Below, one piece after another: positions 21,972 to 32,079 of a stretch of 64,000 bases of DNA. The position numbers and the translations under genes are program-made. How positions within the stretch are numbered: position 1 is the first letter of the stretch; every line of letters starts with the position of its first letter. Location: contig NGZR01000008.1 in NCBI GenBank assembly GCA_002197995.1, positions 744,001 through 808,000 of the forward strand, read 5' to 3'. The notes under the pieces were generated by a model that was given only the letters and a program-made list of their open reading frames with translations, did not search any database and was not told where the DNA came from. The stretch is from Gaeumannomyces sp. JS-464. Its lineage: Eukaryota > Ascomycota > Sordariomycetes > Magnaporthales > Magnaporthaceae.

Positions 21972-22347
21972 TAGGCAATGGCCACCCGAGGCGCGGAGCG
22001 AACCTGACGTCTATCACACTTAGCGAGGAGGCTTACGGCCTCATAGCCAAGCGGGTCGCCTCCCCGGTCCAGATGGAAAAATATGGTCAAGATCCTAAGG
22101 GGTATGCCGGCAGCGGAGAAAGCAGACCGACAAAGGCATATACGCCGTTGTTCGACACTGCAGGGTTGTACCCGGCCACGCCGGAGCTGGGAGCGAACGG
22201 GGCAAAATCGGCCTGCTCTTCGGGCGTAAGGTCGAAGATCATCGACCGAAGCTGAACAAACGAGGGAAGATTGGCCCGATCGAAGTCGATGCCTAGGATG
22301 CAATCATAGCGGCTGGCGCGAGCGCTCGAGGAACCTGCGGCGGACAT
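21972..22347 (-). pseudogene. N-terminal fragment (T) of the MULE-split gene
   Basis: The minus-strand ATG at 22347 opens MSAAGSSSARASRYDCILGI. After about 87 codons the frame closes at TGA, but a second frame starting near the in-line TTAG at about 22100 (ILTIFFHLDRGGDPLGYEAV) runs to the edge at 21972. That implies an intron or a frameshift. Crossing the edge into the segment at 20979 over one copy of CATTGCCTA leaves this second frame open (RVAIAYNGRRRVVPCGNC). No known domain recognised. Confidence 0.6.
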
Positions 22348-23045
22348 GATACTGCTTGAGGTTAGTTAACGCGTTCGGTACGAGCGCGCTGGGAGGAAGG
22401 ACGAGAACGCACCCGAAGTGCTTGTAAGGTCGGGGCTTGTAAGGTCGGGACCGCAACTTAAAGCGATTAAGATCGCGAGAGAGAGAGAGCGGTCGCGAGT
22501 GACGGGCGGAAAGTGACGTGATGGTCGAGGAAAAGATACCGGCATGGGCAGAGTGAAGCGTGAGCAATGGAGCGTAGCGCAAGGCCGGGCAGGTGCTGAG
22601 GACGAGAGAGATGCAGGAAGAGCGCGGGGATCTCGTGGGAAGAGGATAACCGTGACGCTTAAAACAAGCGCGAAGAAGCGGTCGCTGAGGAAGGCAGGCG
22701 GGACAGGAATGCAGGCAGCCGGGGAACAAAACGGCAAGCGAGAGGTTGCTCGTTGTTGTTATCGCAGGCGCAGGAAAAAGAAAAGCAACAAAGCCGGCCC
22801 GCCACAAGAAAAGAGGTGGCCGGCCCCACAGGCCAGGCCGCTCCTTCCACTCCAACGGGACCGGGACCCACCTTAACGGATCCAAAAAATCCCTGCTAAC
22901 CCTACGAGGACGGTGAGGCTATCCCTATCGTCACCGCCGTCGAAGCCCTCACACGGTAACCATCCCAACGGCTCAACTCAAAAGGCACATACGCAAAAAA
23001 AACTTTATGCTAGTTCCTCAACAAAGAAAAAATGGAAAAAGGAGG
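22348..23045. other. Upstream region with no further gene seen
   Basis: GC-rich DNA with a GA-rich tract (22477-22490) that could be the promoter side of the 22347 ATG. The long minus-strand ORFs are low-complexity Arg/Ser/Leu shadows. Confidence 0.3.
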
Positions 23046-23078
23046 TTGGTACGCGATGGCTGAGCCATCGCGTACCAA
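23046..23078. repeat. Perfect palindrome, 16-bp arms
   Basis: The left arm TTGGTACGCGATGGCT and the right arm AGCCATCGCGTACCAA are separated by one base. It lies one base beyond the 3' end of the tRNA-like sequence on the minus strand, so a transcript of that gene would run into a strong hairpin. Confidence 0.9.
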
Positions 23079-23079
23079 A

Positions 23080-23150
23080 GGTCGCACCCGGACTCGAACT
23101 TGGGACCTCTCGCTCAAAGAGCGAGTGCGCTACCGCTGCACCACACGACC
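23080..23150 (-). tRNA. tRNA-like sequence, degenerate
   Basis: Reads GGTCGTG acceptor arm, GTGC/GCGC D-arm with a GG-containing loop, CTCGC/GCGAG anticodon stem with loop TCTTTGA, then GTTCGAGTCC T-loop and TGCGACC. The acceptor closes with two G-T pairs. Two mismatches lie in the T stem (CCAAG against CCGGG) and position 33 appears to be C, so the anticodon (TTT by spacing, TTG by motif) is uncertain. It is probably a pseudogene or tRNA-derived repeat. No CCA is encoded, as expected. Confidence 0.55.
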
Positions 23151-23825
23151 ATGGAATTGTTAAGGGCATTACTGCGCCGCTACGCTTGGGAGACCACGCC
23201 CTTGGGCACTGCCGAGACGTTAGCGCCCCAAAGATAATGTAAAGGGACCCGGTAGGCATGCCGGGTTACGAGGGCTGCACCCAGATAGGGGGCAGCCAGC
23301 CACGAGGCTTGGGCGCCTGAGGCATTAATCGTGACAATCCCAGATTGCCGACGATTAAGCTAAAGTTATTGTATCTACCCCGTGAATGGCCTTATCGGCT
23401 CCGTGTCGGATGTTCCGAGCCATAGCAGCAACGCGCTTTTGCTACAACTGAGCGCTTTGGTGGGTTCGAGCCGGTGGGTGAAGCATCCCGGGTTAGTATG
23501 TAAAAGTGATTTCTTCCAGTGCCTCGAAGCACTCAAAGTATGACCTACTTTTGTGGATGGGGAGCAAAGTGTGTTGGGGTGGTAATTTGAGGACCATTGT
23601 AAACGGCGTCCAAATCCCGCACGTTTACCGAAAGGCGACAAGTAAAGAAATGCTCGACGGTAGGTTTGTACCTATCCAGAGGCTTATATAAGACCAGTTC
23701 ACTTCGTTAACAAATATAGAGGAAAGAACCAAAGCTCTTCAATGGATTCATTGAAATAGCTCATCTTGCACTTTAACACCTTTCTTGTCCTGTCCAGCTT
23801 AATATTGACATATGTTACGCGCAGT
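23151..23825. other. No supported gene
   Basis: Short ORFs only. Confidence 0.3.
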
Positions 23826-23962
23826 TGTGACGGGTTCGGCACTAGAGAGCCTCCACCCACCTAGGCCAAAAGTCGACTAAGACAAAGCTGGCACTTTGTC
23901 TCAATTGGAGGCTCATACCCTTCGGGAGGCAAGCTGCACAAAGGGCACGCCACGCCGTAACA
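23826..23962 (+). repeat. Short LTR-like element, family B, copy 2
   Basis: 137 bp from TGTGACGGGTTCGGCA to GCCACGCCGTAACA. It contains the family hairpin GAGACAAAGTGCCAGCTTTGTC in reverse orientation, in two blocks. The flanks GCAGT and GCACG match only partly, so the target duplication is degraded or the element is truncated. Confidence 0.7.
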
Positions 23963-24439
23963 GCACGGCACCGGACCACTTGGTCCACTGCCCAAACAGC
24001 CTCAAAAAGTGGCAAAAGTGGCCGAACGGGCCTAACGGACGCCCGGACACAACGGCTCGGCGGAAATACCTATACAAAACACTGGTTCACCCCCAGGCCT
24101 TCAGGCAGTTTGTGGCCGATACCGACCACTTTATCCTCCAACCGCGTGAATAACGCATCGCACCCGCCCTAGTGGACACCCCTCGCCCGCAACAGCGGGC
24201 ATAGTAAGACGCCGTACGACGCTGTAAGCTGGTCACACCTCTGCAGGAGTATAAGTTGCAGGGCCGCAGCAGGCACCCAACCCCACACTGCCCCGGGCTC
24301 GGCCCGTGGTAGTCGATCCGCTAGATAGACTCTTGTAGGCTAGAATAGCGCGCCGTGATGCCCCACGTGCGGCTGCATTCACGGAGAACCGGCCTCGCCG
24401 GCTCTCCGCGCTGCGCGGCGTTAATAAACACTACTACTA
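23963..24439. other. No supported gene
   Basis: Ends in the CTACTACTA triplets that flank the following pogo element. Confidence 0.3.
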
Positions 24440-26302
24440 AGTCAAGACCCCTGTTTTGCGGCACCCCCACTTCCGGGCACCCCAATCTTCCACGCCCTGC
24501 ATCCAACACGCCAATTTCATTCCGCAATTGTGATCTTTCCTAGCCAACTACAATACAATCGGATATATCTCCCGAATCGCCAAATGCAGGAGATTCTTCT
24601 GGATCATAAGGCAGATCGCCATCTGCCTGCTGCGCACGCTTAACCTCTCCAATCCGCACAAAGGCCTCGTTTGGGTCCGGCACCACCCTCTTCCTTTTCA
24701 ACGGCCGCAGAACCTCCAATTCGGCCTGGAAACGCCTGCTTTGTTATTCACTAGTAATTAAGGCGATATCCTTATTATTGTAGGCCTTAGTAAGCTTCTG
24801 GAACAACAAACGGGCCGTCCGGCCGAGCCGGAAGTTGTGGACAAAAGTGGCCACTTGGGTGCGCATTTCGAGCGTCGTTTTGGGAGTCTCTAAGGCCATA
24901 TCCGATGGCATGGCATACCTAGAATAGATACTTTGAGCAGCCTTTTCGGCCTCCAAAGCACTTTTTGCAGTCTGGGACGCCTTAGCGTTGCTATTCTTAA
25001 GGAGAAGAGGGCTCATAAAAGGCTTGCTAATCCTTAGGGGCCATAGGCTGGTGGCGGCCCATCCCGACTTGATGACACGGGGTATGAGGCCCTCCCCCCT
25101 TGCTTTGTGATAGCAGTTGAGAAAGTAACGTTTTCCTACAACAGTTGACGTGCAGAAGGCTGCAAAAAAGCCGCTATGCCGGCGATAGGCTTCTTTAATT
25201 GTGCTGAAGACCGCTAGATCGAGAGGCTGAAGGACGTGAGAGCTGTGGGCGGGCAGATAAACGAGCTGAACGTTGTTCTGTGCATAGAGGTACATAAAGC
25301 CCTCTGTTGCGTGGGATCCGTGGCCGTCTAGGACCAAAAGCCGGCGATTTCCGGAGGTGGCCGGCACCGTATTTGGAAGGAAGATATCCTTAAGCCACTT
25401 GATACCCGTACTATCGTCTGTCCATCCTTTTTTTGTGGCGTGGAACCTCCAGGGCTCGAACCGCTCTTGATCCTCCAGCGGAAACCACTGCTTTTGTACT
25501 GACAATCCCTTAAATATAACGAGGGGATCGAGCGCTTTTCCGGTGGCTGAGATGCACTCGATGATCGTCGTCCAACCTCGATCTCCCAAGGCTTTTTTTG
25601 CATAGGTTTGCAGCCCCTAATACCCAAAACGAGGCCGTTAGATCCAAGGCCCTCCATAAGCCCGCACTCGTCAAGATTGTACCTGTTTTCCGGCTTAATA
25701 GCCTTAACTGCAGGCACCTCCAGACGAGGCCACCACGCCCGGATTACCTCCGTTGAGGCACCGTTGACGCGTGCGTTTTCTATTCGCCGGGCTCTTTGGG
25801 TCTTGAGGGTCGGGTATCTGGCCAAAAAACGAGCCACCCAGCGCTTCCCGAGGGCCTGAGTGTCACCGCCTTGCTCGAGGATCCGGCTGGCGATATAGCG
25901 CAACTCTCCGTGCGTGGGAGGGTACCCTAGGGCAATCTGGATAAGGATCCAATCAGCCAAAAAGAGCTCTTGGGAAGGGTCAACGCGTTGACGGTGCCCT
26001 TGTGCACGGCAGGCCGGCAGGGCGCCTTGGATCCGGCGTTGGAGGGTAGACCTCGGGATACCCCATATTTTCGAGGCCGAGTTAACAGAAGCGCCGGCAC
26101 GCACGCCCTCGAGGGCGCACGCGATTTCTGTTTCCGTATATGGCTTTATGAAGTGTTAAGCATTAAAATGCAGCAAAAAAAGAGGTCTAACGAGCAATTG
26201 TGCGTTAAATGGCGACGCGTTGAAGTTGACGCGTTGAAAATAGGGTGGTTGGGATCAGGGGTGCCCGGAAGTAGGGGGTGCCGCAAAACAGGGGTCTTGA
26301 CT
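24440..26302 (-). mobile_element. Fot1/pogo element 1, both ends present
   Basis: About 1.86 kb with near-perfect terminal inverted repeats of about 45 bp (AGTCAAGACCCCTGTTTTGC...; mirrored GCAAAACAGGGGTCTTGACT). It is flanked by TA on both sides (24438-24439 and 26303-26304), as expected for Tc1/mariner-pogo insertion. It sits inside a CTA triplet repeat. The encoded transposase is on the minus strand. Confidence 0.9.
24744..26132 (-). pseudogene. Fot1/pogo transposase, two visible lesions
   Basis: Order: N-terminal HTH (SASKIWGIPRSTLQRR), CENP-B-type HTH region (LGYPPTHGELRYIASRI; GKRWVARFLARYPTLK), then the DDE_1 domain with catalytic Asp in YNLDECG, LVLDGHGSHAT and HVLQPLDLAVFS, and a basic C-terminal tail. 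There are two lesions. The frame breaks at an A7 run near 25590 (MQKK joins ALGDRGW one frame away, so an A8 ancestor is likely). The expected start codon before KPYTETEI reads ATA instead of ATG. Length without the lesions would be about 460 aa. Otherwise well preserved, so this insertion is fairly young. Confidence 0.85.
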
Positions 26303-27934
26303 TACTACTACTACTACATTATAAACTTGTACTTTTGACACGAAAGGATTCTGCCGGTAGAATCTCTTCTTTTTGCATATGTTTTACCGCTATTTTCTGC
26401 TGGTAGAATGTTACCTGCACTATGAAATTGCAAGCTGATACAAAGAATTCTGCCGGCAGAAACATCATTGCGAATCAGCTTGCAAAGCTAATCATCGCCT
26501 GCGGGCAGGCGTTTAGGCCTCTTTCTGCTACAATACATTTTTTCCCACTTAATTTCAAGGTGCCGCTAACTTTAATAATTATTAACCAAAGACTGGCTTA
26601 TAAAAAAGCGTATCGTACAATTTGTTTCGAAATGCAAAGATAGAGCTTAATAAGGAAGGAAGTGAAAGCAAATGGAGAGTAAAGGTATGTAGGGAGTGAT
26701 GACAGGTGGCGAGAAAAACACCCGCAGTGCTTTGAAAGTGACCCTTGCACCATTTTAAAAAGCCATTATTGGCACTTTAGAAGCAGTTTTTATTGCAGCA
26801 GATTCGGGTAGACCTGCCCTGCATCCCGTCCCTTTAAAATGTAGGAGAGAGGGAAAGGCGGTTAGGCCAGGCGGGCCGTTATTGGTCAACGAGTAAGTTC
26901 CCGGGATCCGAATCTCTCCGGAGCTTCGGTCGATCAGGTAAACTTCGGCCTCGCAGCCATTTTGTCACATAACCATGTCATCTGGACCCAAATAGGGCCC
27001 ACGTTATGAACAGGGTCTGGATCCATAAGGAAGGATTCAGGAAGCTTCCAGAGATCTACAGACATTTCCACAACACGTCCCCTTCGGTTTATAAAAGGAG
27101 GGAGAACATCTACACTCACTCAGTCGTGGTTTCCTTTGTTCCTCAGATAACTCTCAGACAATCTTTCAATACACTCCTGTGCCCCACAGAGGTTACCCCT
27201 GCTGCTGCACGCGACACATTTCCCTCCCAACCGTCGAAAGTCGTCACAATCCAACAAAACATTATCAATTAACGTCTCTTATATTCTTCCAAAAGGCACG
27301 GCACAAATTTTTTAGTTTCGAGTCCATGGTACTCATCACTTACAATTAATGATTTAACGAAACACTCGTCCTCCGCTGGATTAGTATGCTGCCCAGCGAC
27401 GCGCCGGGCGACAGGCTTCCCTTTTCCCTGCCGCAAGCGCAAGTGCCACGGCACCGCGTCGACAGCTCCCAAAACCTACAGCGACCGTTCCGACCCCTAC
27501 GACGAGCCTGGCAACCAGTACAAGATGAACACAACACCTCTAAATGGCACCTAATACTCGCAGCCGGGGCAACGCAGGCTTAGGAGGCGATGGTAACGCG
27601 AGCTTGGCGTCGGAAATGTTGCGACGTCGACCTGCGCCACGAAACTGGACGTCGCTGGGTGGAGGCGATTAGACGAGTGCGACGACGCGACCAAAACGGC
27701 CATCCGGTCGACTTGCGGAGCCACCGAGTATCGCCGGCTTTTAGGGGTGACTGCCGTTTCCTTATGCCGAGATTATCATAGCCACAAGCAGAAAGTTGAC
27801 CGTAGTGGACATCCCTATTTTAGCGTGGCTGTTGGTTCAGGAATGGAAAGGCCCCAAGCTGCATGTATCATGGTTCGAAACACCTCAATTGGAGCTTGCT
27901 TACAAGCAGCGCGCTTGTGGAGCCTGTGCCCTTT
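26303..27934. other. AT-rich block then unresolved GC-rich sequence
   Basis: 26305-26330 is CTA repeat. 26345-26460 repeats the TTCTGCCGGCAGAA-type motif of 3.2-3.6 kb. 27088-27096 has a TTTATAAAA TATA-like box that could belong to an LTR or promoter. 27390-27550 reads a plausible peptide (PFPCRKRKCHGTASTAPKTY) without a start or recognisable family. Confidence 0.3.
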
Positions 27935-28732
27935 CCGTACATTGATCGGTGTGGATCCCAGAGGCAAGGCCCCTGACGAAGGATCACAAGCGCTGCCGAT
28001 CAGTGCACGGAGTCCTCGTTGCCCTTGGTGATCTCAAGGGCCCTCAGAGACCTATAAGATGGGAGCTCAACTCCCGTTCTCTTCTCAGATAGATTCTTTC
28101 CTTCAATCAGACAATCAAGCAGAATCCCAAGTATCATAAGGGGCTGTTCGATTCTAATTGGTTTTTTGGTTTTTCTCATACAATTCCAAAAACCGCCGGT
28201 TTTTTCAAATGTTTAAACAGGTATAAATTTTGCGAACGTTAATAAAAATTTAAATTTAAATTGCTAAAGGCACCCTTTTAACTAAAGCTTTTACATCCTT
28301 ACGTTTATTTTGTGATAACAGCATTGTTAACAGGCAAAAGACCTGTAAAAAACTAAAAACTAGAAAACCAATAGTATCGAACAGCCCCTAAGTTGCACAC
28401 CTGAAGCTGTGCAACCCGTGATCAGGGACTCTTGCTTGGAGCCACATCGGGCTGTCGTCCCCTTTGCCTGCGCCCTCGTGCCACTCCCAGGAAGGTGATA
28501 CGTCGCTGGCAGGGCACCACCCATGCTGGGTGCCAACAGTTTCGCCCCATGATGCCTCCATTTGTCGCCCCCATCTTTGTGCAAAGGTTTTCAAAATACC
28601 TGTAGCCCATGGCCTGTAGGGTGAGCTTGGGGGACCATTGTATGCCCCTTTCTGCCCTGTCAGCATTTTCTTTGGGTGCTTTTCTTCTCTTGTTTTTCTG
28701 ATTTATTCGGATTGTTTTCTGCTTAATAATTA
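27935..28732 (+). repeat. Retroelement fragment, family K, copy 1
   Basis: Matches 59605-59870 and, inverted, 54340-54600: GTGGATCCCAGAGGCA, GATCTCAAGG, TATAAGATGGGAGCTCAACT and TTGCACACCTGAAGCTGTGC. It looks like an LTR plus the beginning of its internal region. A MITE (28140-28388) interrupts it. Confidence 0.65.
28140..28388. mobile_element. Harbinger-type MITE, 249 bp, with known empty site
   Basis: Terminal inverted repeats GGGGCTGTTCGA and TCGAACAGCCCC with 3-bp TAA duplications (28137-28139 and 28389-28391). The homologous sequence at 59795 reads straight through with one TAA, which fixes the insertion boundaries. There is no ORF. TWA duplication and GGG-rich ends are typical of PIF-Harbinger (Tourist-like) MITEs. 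Confidence 0.85.
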
Positions 28733-29015
28733 CTCCTGTAGGCACAGAGATCTCCAAGGGTGATAAACAACTATCTATAGACCTGAGGAAACGTCTCTTG
28801 TATTGTACATGAAGACGGAAAGGATCTATCTGCCAGAGAGGGAGCAAGAGGGAAGCTATATATACACGTTCTAGATCAGCCAAAGGCCGTTCCCCTGCTC
28901 TTCAACCTCGCGGGTCCACCAGCCCTCAGAGCCCGTGATCTCTGATCACAGGACTGGAGGGTCCGGGCCTCTCTATGCCTTACAGATTGCCTGCGCCGGT
29001 CAACGCGATCCAACA
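28733..29015 (+). repeat. Solo LTR, TGTTGG...CCAACA family, copy 2
   Basis: About 285 bp similar to 39634-39933 (CTCCTGTAGGCAC, GACGGAAAGGATCTATCTGC, CTATATATACACGTTCTAGA), ending GCGATCCAACA. The first 15 bp of the family are not recognisable, so the 5' end is truncated. It ends 30 bp upstream of the 5S rRNA gene. Confidence 0.8.
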
Positions 29016-29045
29016 CATATCATGATTGCTATCCCAACAAACTCC

Positions 29046-29163
29046 ACATACGATCATACCCACTGGAATACACGGGATCCCGTCCGCTCTCCCTAGTTAA
29101 ACCAGTGAGGGCCGAACTAGTACTCAGGTGGGTGACCACTGGGGAATCCTCGGTGTTGTATGT
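29046..29163 (+). rRNA. 5S rRNA gene
   Basis: The sequence has the fungal 5S layout: start ACATACGATCATACCCACTG, then GGGATCCCGTCCGCTCTCCC, CCAGTGAGGGCC, GGTGGGTGACCACTGGGGAA and TCCTCGGTGTTGTATGT. The 5' CATACG and 3' TGTATG ends can pair (helix I). A T run (29162-29168) follows and is the expected RNA polymerase III stop. It is a single dispersed copy, as in many filamentous ascomycetes. The sequence is close to consensus, so it may be functional, although ascomycete genomes also hold 5S pseudogenes. Confidence 0.9.
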
Positions 29164-29629
29164 TTTTTTGCATGGTGTCTGGACCTGCGAACGCATCAAC
29201 TCCATCCGTGACTCGCGCGCTCGCCCCTAAAGCCGTGCAGCCGTCGTTTTCCTTTTTGCCATCACCGCACGCTTTAAACGCACATCCTCCTCGCCTGAAC
29301 AACCCCAGCCCTTCTTCCCCGACCCTAATTCATCACCGCAAGCAGCATAAAGAAGACTTTATAGAAAGATCGGATATTCTGTCTCGTGGTACAGTGTCAC
29401 CCTAAACAAAAAGACAAACTATGCCGCCTACTGGCCTATAGCAGGGCCTGAAAGCAAAAATACCAATAGAAATATCCACGACCAAGTGGGCCAACGACAG
29501 GCTTCCCAAAGCCAGGATAACTTAAAGCCGTAATGTAAAAGAACAAGGAAATAAAACATAGCCGATATAACCGCTCCCAGTGGCTGGCATAGGGTCTGGA
29601 ATTCCCTGGAGCTAGGGAATCAGTCATAA
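29164..29629. other. No supported gene
   Basis: Short ORFs only; includes the 3' side of the regulator gene. Confidence 0.3.
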
Positions 29630-30999
29630 TCAATACCATTCTAGTGCATCTCCTGAAGGCCAGACATCAGCTGAGAAATCCAGCCCTGAAAAAAAAGAAG
29701 GGTGAAAACCCGCACCGGACATGCCCGGCACGTAGCCGCCGCCCGGCTGTGGCAGCTGCGGTGGCTGTAGGTACTGGGCGGCGTGAGTTGAGGAAGGCGG
29801 CCCCATGCTGCGATAAGATGTGCCGCCAGCCGTAGTCGGGCTCTGGGTCTGTAGTTTATATGGCAGCTCCGGGTAATTGACCATGCTGCTGTGGCTCGCA
29901 GAACCATCGAGCGTCGCCGCTTTAAGCATCATGTGCGCGGTGACCGTGGCTTCCTGCCCGCCGTAGCCGCCGTGCACGCTGCTGTAGCCGTTGAGATCCA
30001 GGCGCTGCAGGCTATCGAGACTCTGGTGGTGCTTTCTATCTAGCGGGTGGTATTGCGGGTGGTAAACTTCCAAGTGGGTCTGATGGCTGTTCATGCCGTC
30101 GAGGCTGTCCAGGCTACTTGCTCGCTGGCCTCTCTGAATCGGGCCCGTTTCGAAGTCCTTGGCGTTGCCGCTGGGCTGATCGCTGATCGATTCAGCGTTG
30201 CTGTTGCCGTCATCGGCCTCGGTCCTCGATTCGTCTCTTACGTTCTCGGCGCTGTGTGTCGGGGACTTTTGCCTGCTCTGCGCCGCCGCTGCCGCTGCGG
30301 CCGCCTGTCCCAGGTCCTTGCGCGAGGCCTTCCCTCGCTTTCTCGGCTGTCGGTTGTACTCGCAACCGAGGCCGAGTTTTGCATTCGTCAGTTCCCTGCC
30401 TGCATACCTTGGAGAGCCTTAACACGTAGCAAGAAACCCCCGAGTCGCCTTCTTACCTCTGCAGCGAGCACAAGGTTTCTGCCCGTTGCACTTTGTCCTC
30501 CGCCGGTTGCACCGGTCACAAGCCCTACTGATTCTCCTGCGAATAGGGCCGGCGGCTTTTGTCACCCCCGTAACAGGGCCGTAGGAAACTGGGCATGAGC
30601 GAAACTTGTGACGCGAACTCATATCGGGGTTCGAATGGTCGTACGGCGCGGGGGCGGAGTAGGTCTTGGGCGGCGTCGGTGATGCGCCGGACTGAGCTTG
30701 TTGTTGTTGTTGTTGCTGCTTCTGCCTCTTGCCTGAATATGGGGGAAACCGATGGCGGGTTAGTGCGCGACCTGCGAGAGAAGAAAGCGCGGATTTAGGC
30801 GTCCAGCAGACAGGTGGAAGGGTTACATACGGTAGTTGCGCTGAGCAATGCGGTTCTGTACCCTCCGACGCTCGGCCGGATCTAAGATCTTGGTCCAATC
30901 CTCATCCAGGTTAGTCGAGGGGCTAAAGGCGCTGCTGGTCCCGGAGTACTGCCTCGGGGCCCGCGGAACGGGGGCGTCAGCGTTCTGGTCCTGGGACAT
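29630..30999 (-). CDS. Regulator joining a bZIP basic region to a Zn2Cys6 cluster
   Basis: Minus-strand exons 30999-30831, 30732-30457 and 30399-29630 give 404 aa, and the summed length is an exact multiple of three. Intron 1 (98 nt) has a GTATGT donor, CACTAAC branch and TTCAG acceptor. Intron 2 (57 nt) uses GTAAGA and TGCAG. Exon 1 ends in a bZIP basic region ([17 protein letters not shown]), continued by RKRQK and a Gln run instead of a leucine zipper. Exon 2 holds [20 protein letters not shown] and PCARC, a Zn2Cys6 cluster resembling XlnR-type regulators, and exon 3 continues with [20 protein letters not shown]. The last Cys is 13 residues after the fifth, longer than the usual 6-8. There is no fungal_trans domain; the protein ends in a Pro/Gly/Ser-rich region. 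Probably a nuclear DNA-binding protein. The fusion could be real or a mis-joined decayed locus. Confidence 0.7.
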
Positions 31000-31623
31000 G
31001 GCGAATATGGTGAATGGCGGCGCTGGTAGCTTTAAAGCTATCGTCGGGTCCTGGCTCTGCTTGTGTGCTGTAAAGTAGGGCTGGTTGGTGCTGGGAGAGG
31101 AGCAGATGAGTATATGTCTTGGTTATTTAGGAGTTGAGGTTAAATATCTTGTTGCTTTTTCCTTGATTTAGTTTGGAATTCCTGGTGGGACAAAGTTGAC
31201 AGCAGCGGGGGAAGCGGCTTATTAAATATACAGATGCCATCTCGCTCGAAAGGCGTATAAAAAGTAGTCGACGACCTGCTACACGCGTCTGTGGGAAGCG
31301 CAGAGCCGACACACCCCTCGTGCTGCGTTTCTCCCACACCTCCTAAACCAGGGCGAAACTCTCCCCTCCTTGCTCGTAACACAGGAACATACGGAATACG
31401 TTAGGGGGGGAAGAGCGTGGTGGATGGAGCTCCAGGAAATGATGGGCAGTTGGGAAACTCGGTTGACATGACATCGTTGGCGCGTGGGCATGGGTCCCTC
31501 AGGTTGATACATTTTCCCCACCACTATTACGCAAGCCCTTTCCCCCCAAGGTGGGCGACTGACTAACGGTGGTAGGGGTGTGCGGTCTCCTGCAGGTTAT
31601 GCTGCAGTCACAGGCGACTGTTG
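31000..31623. other. Upstream region of the fusion regulator
   Basis: About 600 bp between the regulator ATG and the J repeat; a possible TATA-like CTTTTTATACG (minus strand) near 31253-31263. No other gene seen. Confidence 0.3.
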
Positions 31624-31870
31624 CTCTCAAAGGTAAAGCACCCCTCTCACTAGCCTGGTTCCGAACCCAGTGTATCGCCCCCCAGCCTTGATAACAGCCT
31701 CCTGCAATGCAACATTGGAGCCTGCATTCGTATAGAATCGTTAAAAAAAAGATGGATCCTTCTAGCGTTAAAGGCATAACAATCTGCCTTGCCATTACTC
31801 AGATAGTCTCGTTAATAGGCTGGGCTGCAAATGTGTTGTTATATCCCTTACGAATACCGCAGCTCTATTG
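31624..31870 (+). repeat. Dispersed repeat J, copy 1
   Basis: Near-identical to 48834-49083 (GCCTGGTTC, CCCAGTGTATCGCCCCCCAG, TGCAACATTGGAGCCTGCAT, GGCATAACAATCTGCCTTGC). No coding content recognised. Confidence 0.8.
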
Positions 31871-32079
31871 AGCGAGTCTGACATGCCACGCCACCTCCTA
31901 GGCTCCCCCGTGACCTTGCCTTAATTTTCTTTCGGTATTTCCAAAAACTAATCGGCCTGGCGGGGTCACGACCCGGACGACTCTTGGCATCCCGCCGCGA
32001 ACTTTAACTTTAAGAACTCCCCGGTAGCCCTAGATGACTTTCACAAGGTATATCCAGAGGCAGAAGACCCACCGAAACG

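Noticed and set aside
22304..22885. 193-codon minus-strand ORF
   Set aside because: Low-complexity Ser/Leu/Arg translation with no start context; lies upstream of the 22347 ATG and overlaps a GA-rich tract.
27386..27583. Possible exon with CRKRKCHGT
   Set aside because: Coding-like but no start, splice partner or family; kept only as a note.
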